Below, piece by piece: positions 52,040 through 60,000 of a DNA stretch of 60,000 bases (within the stretch, counting starts at the first letter, position 1; the number at the start of each line of letters is the position of its first letter). Under the pieces are notes generated by a model that saw only the letters and a list, made by a program, of their open reading frames with translations, did no database searches and was not told the DNA's origin. This DNA is from Symsagittifera roscoffensis (taxonomy: Eukaryota > Xenacoelomorpha > Acoela > Convolutidae): NCBI RefSeq assembly GCF_963678635.1, contig NC_087067.1:51578233-51638232 (forward strand), read 5' to 3'. Made by a program: the position numbers and the translations under genes.

Positions 52040-52923
52040 TGTAACATTCGGCCAAATACTACACAGCGACGGATCGTAGAAAAAGTACCTATTAACGACT
52101 GGCAGGCGTCAGTTACCTTAATACTACTCGTTTTTCACCGTCTCTACCTTGCCAGTTGATTTTCTGGTCTGTTTAGGGCTAAGTAAAAAGTTATTATTTT
52201 TAGGCCATCAGTCAAACGATTTTTGATCAGCTTTCGTTTACATGCGAACACAACCACATAGCTGAGTCTCGGATCCTCAGACTACGTGATTGCCATTAAA
52301 AACACGGCTCGAACAACCTATTTTATAATGTTTTTGTGTGACAGTTCTATATTAAATCCATTGGAGATGGATTGACCCTTTCCTCTTTCTAGCTACTCAT
52401 ATTCTAAAATATCAAATTATACCGGTGTTAATTCAGAGTTCTACGACATCCAAGTAGCTACAAAGTCAGTTTTATATAGTCCCTTCACATACAACAGTCT
52501 CTGGGGGACCAAGCCTCCGCTCCCGTAATCTTCCCGAGATAACGCTGTTATCTATCCCAATTTGTGGCACGGGAGGGTTCCGTGGAATATTCCTTCCCCA
52601 CTGAAGCTTCCTTCTCGACTAATATCCACTGCTAAGAGTCTTATCGTGTGTTGTTGTCACGATAAGAGGCTTCGTACTTCTCGTCTCTTGTACGACCGTT
52701 TTCCACAATATTTGTCGTTGTTCTGTTTTTTCGTCCCTTTCAGTCAAAATGGCCGTCTTTTTCTATTTTTCAGAAATATTCACTCTTCAGTCGAAATTTT
52801 AAAAATAAAAATTCTAGAATACTCCTACCCTCCTTTGCAATACTTTTTTGTTACTTAGGCCTTTATTCGTCTTTTTCTGTCCCGCCGGAAGGTCGCGCTG
52901 TGCCAATCTGGCAGAATGGCACA
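52040..52923 (-). repeat. Element B 5' LTR (884 bp)
   Basis: Matches the split 3' LTR with scattered substitutions. The stem-loop near 52540 reads GATAAC-GCT-GTTATC, where A has GAGATAA-CACTC-TTATCTC. The outer edge is followed by AAT, matching the AAT before 26161. Confidence 0.92.
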
Positions 52924-53362
52924 AATTTTTTAGATTCCTGGAAATGTCCTGAATTGAATTAATAATATCCAAATTCGTTTTCAGATCATGAGAAGCCAGG
53001 AGTTGAGGGAAAGGGTTGATCCATCTTCGATGGAGATGATGATTTTTATCTTCTGAACAAAAACAATATTAATATAGTAAATAAGCAGTAGTCCTGTTTT
53101 TAGGAGTGACCTCGTGGTCTGGGGATACTGAGACCCAGCCATGGGCTCACTATTTTGGCATGTAACTAAGTTAATCTGAGCGTTCAGTTCAATAGCTCAA
53201 AATAGTAACGATTTTGTCGACCCGATGTTAGACAGACCACCAAAAGAATTGGCTTTGGCAGAGACAGTGAAAAAGCATGTAGAGCTGTGTTTAGACGCTA
53301 GCCAGTCGTTTTAGAACCTAGCTTTATTTTCCGTCGATATGTACTTTCGGGCGAATATTACA
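52924..53362 (+). repeat. Element C 5' LTR, 3' portion
   Basis: Homology to the A and B LTRs is visible from AATGTCCT near 52943 through TTTTCAGATCATGAG, the ATCCATC hairpin, GTCTGGGGATACTGAGACCCAGCC and the terminal GGGCGAATATTACA. The CTGGG/CCCAG hairpin at 53119-53138 replaces CTGAG/CTCAG of A, a compensatory change. Confidence 0.8.
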
Positions 53363-53374
53363 TAGATGTTTTTA

Positions 53375-53392
53375 AGGCGCTCCTGGGTGTTA
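53375..53392 (+). other. Element C primer binding site (degraded)
   Basis: AGGCGCTCCTGGGTGTTA, 12 bases after the LTR end, matches the PBS of A with the initial T changed to A and the end altered. The same 12-base spacing supports the assignment. Confidence 0.55.
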
Positions 53393-54911
53393 TTCTTTTT
53401 AACATCTTGACCGGCAGAACCGTTAACGAGCACTCAGCGCCGAGCGGTTGCTCATAACAAAGCCCTAATCACCGGGGCGGAAGGGTATTACGGAACGCGG
53501 AAGCCTTCCGGATTCCCGGGTTTAGTTTTTTAACCTATTTAAGACCGAAAACTCACGTACCAGGAAGGGTGGGGGATTGGCCGTCCCGTCGTTGCCTGAG
53601 AGGTTTATGACCAAAAACACTTGAAGATATACAGGAAACCAAAGAAAAAGTGGTATAGTACCTAAGAAAAAACAAAAAACAAATAAATAACCAAAAAAAC
53701 CAAAAACAATAAAAAAAAGTGTATAAAATCAGTAGAAATCATCCCCCCAGACGAGATGTGATCCGACCCTCCCGTTTGTTGTTGTTAGGTATCTTGTTGT
53801 TGCTGGCATTTTTATCAAGCACGATCGTTACGATCAAAACTATGGCCCGTTTCTGATGCTTGTACTGTAGGGTTATTTGAGTATTAAGCACGTTAATGCT
53901 AATTTGCGCTCAATCCGGAACGGTCTCGGGATTAGAGAAGAAGAATGATCCGGCAAGCAGTGCAAGGAGCGACAAGAAGGGTCTCATGGACAACAACAAG
54001 CGACTGTATGGTATCGTTAACAACTTTTGTATCCCTTTTGGTACAAAAAGTAGGATATTAATCTGTGGGGGGCTCAACAGTGACTGCACTGTAGTGACCC
54101 TTCAGCAAACTGCGAATTTCCGAGTTAAGCACCTTAATTCGGCTATTAAACAAACCCGGAGTGGTATAATATTACTATTATTACTATTTATACAGCTTAT
54201 ATTAATACTCCCATACCGTTTTTTAGTAAAAAAAAAACACAGTAAGCAGACCGGTTTTTAGGGTCAAAATAGCACTATCCCCCACAAATTGCTATTTTTG
54301 AGATATTGATACTTTTTGAAACAGAAAAAAAGCGCAAAATTAGTGAGTCACATTGTAACTGAACTAGTTTAATATGTAGAACTGGTTGAGTTTAGTTCAG
54401 AAGTGGTTGGAACTAATTGGGTACCAAAAACCGAATTCTCTTGATTTTTCTAAAAACGAGACGCTTTAAAATAACAAAATTTTTTGAAATTATTGAGTTA
54501 GGACAGTAAAAATTGATGTTCGAACAAAGTTAGCAAGTGAATCGACAGGTTTAAAAACCCGTTTGCCGATAACCTTCCGGGTTACAGTGAAATCGAACTT
54601 AACGTGTCCAAATAGCCTTGTTTTTGAAAAAACTTTTCAGCGTGCACGTTTTAGATTGGGTTTTTTGCAATCTACTAGACGAATATAGGCCTTCTGAGCC
54701 CGGATCAATAATTTTTAGGTCGAAAAGATCAGAATTGCGAAAAAAGTTAGGCGGAACCTATAAAATAGAAAATTTTTTGACTCTCGAAAAAAGACGTTTT
54801 GGTTAATAACTTTGGAACTACTGGTTAGATCCAGTTGATCTTCGTACCATTAGATCAAAAATTAGGTGAGGACACTCATATAGCCTTCAATAATAAGCAA
54901 AAGAAATTTTT

Positions 54912-57419
54912 TAAGGTTGTGTTTAGCAAACTCACTAATTCGTGAAGGTAGACCCTTCAAGTTTAAAAAAAAAATTTGGAAAGCCCATATAACCCTACTA
55001 AAGGGTAGTAACGGTTAAATAAAGCGACTTTACGCTGTTCTAGACAAAAAAGGAAGGCTAAGGAAAACAGAAAACCATAGTCGGGTCGAAACTAGGCTAG
55101 TTATAAGACCCTTCACAGTTAAGGTGAATTGTCTAGTAAGAGGCTTAGCATCGATCCGGAAGGGTCTTGGGACGGAAAATACACACTTCCTAGTTAGTTC
55201 CTACAGCATAATAGCATCGGCGAACGTATCCGGAAGGATACCGGGAGAAAAATTTAGAATTCCCGGAAAAGCTATTTTTGCCAATCCGGAAGGGTCCCAA
55301 TTTTGCCAATCCGGAGGGGTCCCAATTATGCCAATCCGGAAGGGTCCTAATTTTGCCAATCCGGAAGGGTCCTGTTTTTGCCAATCCGGAAGGGTACTAC
55401 TTTTGCCAATCCGGAGGGGTCGTAATTTTGCCAATCCCGAGGGGTCCCAATTTTGCCGATCTGGAGGGGTCCTAATTTTGGAAAGCCCATATACCCCTAC
55501 TAAAGGGTAGTAACGGTTAAATAAAGCGACTTTACGCTGTTCTAGACAAAAAAGGAAGGCTAAGGAAAACAGAAAACCATAGTCGGGTCGAAACCAGGCT
55601 AGTTATAAGACCCTTCACAGTTAAGGTGAATTGTCTAGTAAGAGGCTTAGCATCGATCCGGAAGGGTCTTGGGACGGAAAATACACACTTCCTAGTTAGT
55701 TCCTACAGCATAATAGCCTCGGCGAACGTATCCGGAAGGATACCGAGAGAAAAACTTAGAATTCCCGGAAAAGCTATTTTTGCCAATCCGGAAGGGTCCC
55801 AATTTTGCCAATCCGGAGGGGTCCCAATTATGCCAATCCGGAAGGGTCCTAATTTTGCCAATCCGGAAGGGTCCTGTTTTTGCCAATCCGGAAGGGTCCA
55901 CTTTTGCCAATCCGGAGGGGTCGTAATTTTGCCAATCCCGAGCGGTCCTGTTTTTGCCAATCCCGAGGGGTCCCAATTTTGTCGATCTGGAGGGGTCCTA
56001 ATTTTGCCAATCCGGAAGGGTCCTAATTTTGCCAATCCGGAAGGGTCCTGTTTTTGCCAATCCGGAAGGGTACTACTTTTGCCAATCCGGAGGGGTCGTA
56101 ATTTTGCCAATCCGGAGCGGTCCTGTTTTTGCCAATCCCGAGGGGTCCCAATTTTGCCGATCTGGAGGGGTCCTAATTTTGCCAATCCGGAGGGGTCCTG
56201 TTTTTGCCAATCCGGAGGTGTCCCAATTTCGCCGATCCGGATGAGTCCCAATTTTGCCAATCCGGAGGGTTTCCTGTTTTTGCAAATCCGGAGGGGTCCT
56301 ATTTTTTGTCAATCCGGAAGGTCCTATTTTTGTCAAAACTTAAGTAGACAAAAGAAAAGTAAATAGTGAAAGGAATTTTCAAGATTGTTTTTAGCAAACT
56401 CACTAATTCGTGAAGGTAGACCCTTCACGTTTTATGAAGAAGTTTCTTGGAAAGCCCTTATACCCCTACTAAAGGGTAGTAACGGTTGAATAAGGCGACT
56501 TTACGCTGTTCTAGACAAAAAGGGAAGGCTAAGGAAACCAGAAAACCATAGTCGAGTCGAAACTAGGCTAGTTATAACACCCTTCACAGTTAAGGTGAAT
56601 TGTCAAGTAAGAGGTATAGCATCAATCCAGAAGGGTCTTGGGACGGAAAATGCGCCCTTCCTAGTTAGTTCCTAGAGCATAATAGCATCGGAGAACGTAT
56701 CCGGAAGGGTACCGGGAGAAAATTTTAGAAATCCCGGAAAAGCTATTTTTGCCAATCCGGAAGGGTCCTATTTTTGGCAATCCGGAAGGGTCCTATTTTT
56801 GCCAATCCAGAATCATCTTATTTTTGCCAATCCGGAGGGGTCCCAATTTTGCCAATCCGGAGGGGTCCCAATTTTTCCAATCCGGAATGGTCCTGTTTTT
56901 GCCAATCCGGAAGGGCCTTGTTTTTGCCAATCCGGAAGGGTACTATTTTTGCCAATCCGGTGGGGTCGTAATTTTGCCAATCCAGAATCATCTTTTTTTT
57001 GCCAATCCGGAGGGGTCCCAATTTTGCCAATCCGGAGGGGTCCCAATTTTTCCAATCCGGAATGGACCTGTTTTTGCCAATCCGGAAGGGCCCTGTTTTT
57101 GCCAATCCGGAAGGGTACTATTTTTGCCAATCCGGTGGGGTCGTAATTTTGCCAATCCGGAGGGGTCCTGTTTTTGCCAATCTGGAGGGGTCCCAATTTT
57201 GCCGATCCGGAGGGGTCCTAATTTTGCCAATCTGGAGGGGTCCTGTTTTTGCCAATCCGGAGGGGTCCCAATTCTGCCGATCCGGAGGGGTTCTAATTTT
57301 GCCAATCCGGAGGGGTCCTGTTTTTGCAAATCCGGAGGGGTCCTATTTTTGTCAGTCCCGAAGGGTCCTTTTTTGTCAAAACTTAAGTAGACAAAAGAAA
57401 AGTAAATAGTGAAAGGTAT
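54912..57419 (+). repeat. Triplicated leader module in element C
   Basis: Modules at about 54912-55479, 55480-56379 and 56380-57419. Each has a roughly 300-bp unique part (GGAAAGCCC start, ACTAAAGGGTAGTAACGG, CGACTTTACGCTGTTCTAG, CCTTCACAGTTAAGGTGAATTG) followed by a 25-bp array. The second and third arrays end in the same AAAACTTAAGTAGAC string. Confidence 0.85.
55280..57377 (+). repeat. 25-bp tandem repeats, consensus GCCAATCCGGAGGGGTCC plus AATTTTT-like tail
   Basis: Three arrays: 55280-55479 (8 units), about 55782-56335 (about 22 units) and about 56751-57377 (about 25 units). Units vary at a few positions (GAAGGG or GAGGGG; TCCCAA, TCCTAA, TCCTGT or TACTA). There are no unique spacers. 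The TCCGGA core is shared with the CGGAGGGT motifs of the A and B leaders. Confidence 0.9.
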
Positions 57420-57638
57420 TAGGTTATTAGGAGTCAAGCTAGGAACCAGTTACTGCACTGGTAACTTGCTTTTTATAAAAGACCAGACTAAAACAAAACA
57501 AGTCTAAGCCCGGATATTCGCGACACTAGGTCTAAACTTAAAAAGAGTTTGTCACTGATTTGTGTGGCTTGAAATCCAAATGATTTTTAAAAGTGATTGC
57601 CTTGAGGATTTTAGAAGGTCTAGCTCGGGCAATCCGAA

Positions 57639-57700
57639 GGCAGATAGATAACACAGGACTCGGTGGGTGCAATAGGCGCCCACTTGAGAAATTTACTGCC
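57639..57700 (+). ncRNA. Conserved leader RNA hairpin in element C
   Basis: GGCAG...CTGCC forms the outer stem and CTCGGTGGGTGC...GCGCCCACTTGAG the inner one. Compared with A and B the outer arm sequence is wholly different yet still pairs, and the CTCGG and CTTGAG flanks are conserved. It lies about 430 bases before the gag ATG. Confidence 0.65.
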
Positions 57701-58127
57701 ATCAATTTTTGTCTGTTTGGTGCAGCACCAAGCAGGGAAAGCTGTTTCTTTAGAAACAATTTCAACTATTAGCTTGCGACTGACTAAAATACAAAACAAA
57801 TGCGTTTTTCATTGAAAATATTTTTAATTTTCTTCATTTTTGGTGTTAAATCAATAATATCTGATCTTGATTGGATAGTGAGCACACTATCTTTTAATTA
57901 GATTGATATCATCAGACTGTGCTAGCTTCATATCTTACAACTAATAAGAAATTATTGTGAATAAATTGTATAAAAGCTGTACTGTGATAACATAAAAGAA
58001 TTCGTGGTCACTACTCAAGTGGAACTTTTGGATTTTCTTGTGTTGTGTTATCATTATCAGTAGTCAAGAAATAAGGACACTAGCAATCGAATTGAGTGTA
58101 AAGGCAGTAAGAAGTGATAAATTGGAA

Positions 58128-60000
58128 ATGAGTCTAAACATGTCAAGGATACCTAAACTAATTGATAGCTCTAGGAAATTTATACCAGAGAAACAAAGAA
58201 AGGCAATGAGCGAACCTTTTTGTGGAAAGGATCACACAAACCTGGACCGACAAAGGGAAGAAAGTTTCAGGCGGACTGGTTGAAACCAGGAGTCAAAAGT
58301 CCTCAGAAGGACAAAAGGCATTGTTAGAAGTAGAGGTCCATCCGGAACCTGCCATGGATGAGAAACAGGACGGACAAGGACCGGAAGGGAGAGGAAACAG
58401 AAGATTGGCAAGCGAATCTACACCGGCAGAACAAGGCCGAGATTTCGCCACTTCCACCTGGACTCTAGACCGAGAAGAGATGTCTGAAATGTCCGACATC
58501 TCTACTGAAAATGTGGCGACTACAGGATCACCCACAGACAACATTATGATGCATGGCATGTCGGAGAAACCTGCAACGTCCTCATTGTTTTCAGAAAGAG
58601 TGAAGAACACTTCGGGAAACTTCTTTCCATTTACCATGGGAACGGGTACAGGCGATGAAGCAGAAAATCAGGAAGAAGAGGAGGACGATGACGAGCAAGA
58701 TGACTTCGGATCTCAAGTCAGCCTCAATAGTTCGACTCAGGAGAATGACGCATACACCGATAGAGAGACTGGCCCCATGGACCAATTTCATGTAGTCAGG
58801 ACAATAAGCAAGACCACTAACGGATCAGGCCAGTCAGGATACTTTGTGACCATGACAAATTCGGAGATGCGAACTGGTAAGAACAGAAACACAGGGCTAT
58901 GTAACCCACCTGCGGATACAGGAGTGGATCATGAACAGACGACGAGGCAGAGAATCAAGACCCGAGTCTGAACCAGCACCAAGCTACCTGGAACTGACAG
59001 GGTGACACCACCACTTGTGACGTCACTAGTGGACAACGGAGCATCAATTGAAGAAGCCTTGACCAGCATAGTCGGCAGCATAGGAGAACAGAAAGAACAT
59101 ATGTCCTTAAGAATGAGTGAACTACAAAGGGCAGTCCACGTCGAGAGAGAAAACCTGCGGAAAGATATCAATCGCAACAGACAAGAAGTTAGCAGAGGCA
59201 AAAGACGCTTGAAGGAGATATCGGATGAAAAATTGGCTAAAAACTTGTCGCGAATGACATGGGAAGCTGAGCAGAGGGAGTTACGATTGAGAGATGACAT
59301 GGAGAAGTTGAGAATTCATTAAGAGCAGACTCTTGGGACTCTTGACACGAAGATAGACGCGATGATGGAGAGGCGAACTCAGGCTATTATGGATAGGTTG
59401 GATGGGCTACTAGGCCGCAGGAGTGGATCAAAGAATGGGGAACCGAACCCGGGAGAACCCAGCAGGGAGCCGAGAGTGAACTTCAATGAACAACCGAATA
59501 GGAGAAGGACACATGGATCCACTAGAGGAAGAAGCAGTTTATCCAGCTGTGCCACAGGGGACAATAGGCCCAAACATTAGAGGAAGTTCAACTGGCAACA
59601 GACCGACCTCAAACGAACGACCGACGCAAGATACACATGCCACTAGGAGATGTGATTCCAGGAACTGGAGTCATGCGAATCAAGGAAGAAGTCATCCCAG
59701 CGATTCGGACAGGAGGGGAAATCCAGAGGCTCTATCAGGGGCAATGATGCTCAAGCGAGGCATTCAAGGGACGCTACACCAATGGCCACAGCCTTTGAAC
59801 CTCTGAACAGGTCCTTGGAAACAATCCTAACGAGGTTGTCTAGAACCAATCAACGCAGTGAAAAGTTCAGAAGGGTTTTTAAGAAATGAAGATGCTATAA
59901 AGATGAATCTGATGACTGCATTGAAACCTTGATAGAGGTAATGAAACTGCATTTTGAAGAGGAGGACTTGTCAGAAAGACATGAATGCAGCGCTCTCACC
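58128..60000 (+). pseudogene. Element C gag, frameshifted (partial)
   Basis: Begins MSLNMSRIPKL, aligning with the IPRLS region of A's gag. The frame shifts near 58270, continues to a stop at 58971, resumes at 59002-59322 with a coiled-coil-like segment, and is broken again before the capsid-like start near 59793. A stop lies in the KK-YKDE region near 59887. It runs off the window. Confidence 0.8.

Larger units (their letters stand above)
26161..52923 (-). mobile_element. Element B: older, decayed copy of the element A family
   Basis: Same layout as A in the same orientation, with LTRs at 26161-27515 and 52040-52923 (884 bp each once the LINE insert is removed). The LTRs differ from each other at a few per cent of positions, so B is clearly older than A. 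Every long frame is interrupted. It is flanked by AAT on both sides. A 1,979-bp tandem duplication, a 225-bp duplication and a LINE insertion add to its length. Confidence 0.93.
53363..58127 (+). other. Element C leader, about 4.8 kb
   Basis: Homologous to the A leader in blocks (GACCAAAAACA run, GACGAGATGTGATC, AAGCACGTTAATG, CCGAGTTAAG). It is enlarged by three copies of a 300-500-bp module with 25-bp tandem arrays (54912-57419) and ends with the conserved hairpin. Long open frames in the arrays are artefacts of a stop-poor repeat. Confidence 0.7.
52924..60000 (+). mobile_element. Element C: related, decayed element in the opposite orientation (truncated by window edge)
   Basis: Plus-strand order is LTR end, PBS, leader, gag. 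The LTR tail, the leader blocks and the gag capsid start (AFEPLNRSLET, YKDESDDCIET, EVMKLHFEEEDLSERHECSALT) all match A and B at clearly lower identity. It runs off the right edge. Its left edge is element B, so B interrupts C's LTR. Confidence 0.85.

Noticed and set aside
53896-54261. 121-codon frame with a Leu/Ile-rich segment in element C's leader
   Set aside because: Lies in leader sequence homologous to non-coding leader of A and B, which do not keep the frame.
55626-56366. 246-codon open frame (and others on both strands to 57409) in element C's leader
   Set aside because: Entirely made of 25-bp repeat units that happen to lack stops in all frames; composition is FANPEGS-type repeats with no conservation outside the array.
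55280-57377. Regular 25-bp repeats as a possible CRISPR array
   Set aside because: Units are head to tail with no unique spacers, in a eukaryotic retroelement leader.

Overview
The window is eukaryotic, almost certainly animal, nuclear DNA, and nearly all of it is giant LTR retrotransposon. The only recognisable host gene is the first exon of a ribosomal protein eS25 gene at the extreme left edge (minus strand, partial). Its N-terminus has the Gly-rich linker and KKKKWSKGK core of animal eS25. No feature fixes the species. Flatworms are one possibility, because giant Ty3/gypsy elements (Burro) are known there, but this is not shown by the sequence.

Three related Ty3/gypsy-type elements lie side by side. 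Element A (1671-26098, minus strand, 24.4 kb) is young and intact. It has two 884-bp LTRs differing at only three positions, a PBS that fits the 3' end of tRNA-Asn, a 3-kb structured leader, one continuous gag-protease-RT-RNase H-integrase frame of about 2,824 codons, a second frame (ORF2) that appears to encode a macro-domain-like fold, and a very long third frame (ORF3, 2,955 codons) that begins with a coiled coil and an SGNH/GDSL esterase with all catalytic blocks present. Element B (26161-52923, minus) is an older copy of the same family. Its frames are broken by stops, indels, a 225-bp and a 1,979-bp tandem duplication, and a 471-bp LINE fragment with a (CAA)18 tail inside its 3' LTR. Element C (52924 to the right edge, plus) is a more distant relative with a truncated LTR, a leader full of 25-bp tandem repeats, and a decayed gag. 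B lies inside C's 5' LTR; A probably does too.

The three copies allow comparison. The leader carries a long RNA hairpin whose arms change in a compensatory way between A copy 1, A copy 2, B and C. Hairpins in the LTR next to the PBS also covary. The 3' polypurine tract and an adjoining hairpin with a GGGA loop are duplicated almost exactly in the middle of the element, inside ORF2. This looks like a central polypurine tract, and four more copies of the tract core sit in pol. Pol and ORF2 overlap at a GGGAAAA slippery heptamer placed just after the ORF2-frame stop, so ORF2 is probably made as a -1 frameshift extension of Gag-Pol in A; in B the two are simply in frame.

The working picture is a giant autonomous retroelement. 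Gag-Pol carries out particle formation, reverse transcription and integration. A macro-like protein and an esterase-containing giant protein are accessory functions of unknown role, and internal plus-strand initiation sites would help copy a 24-kb genome.
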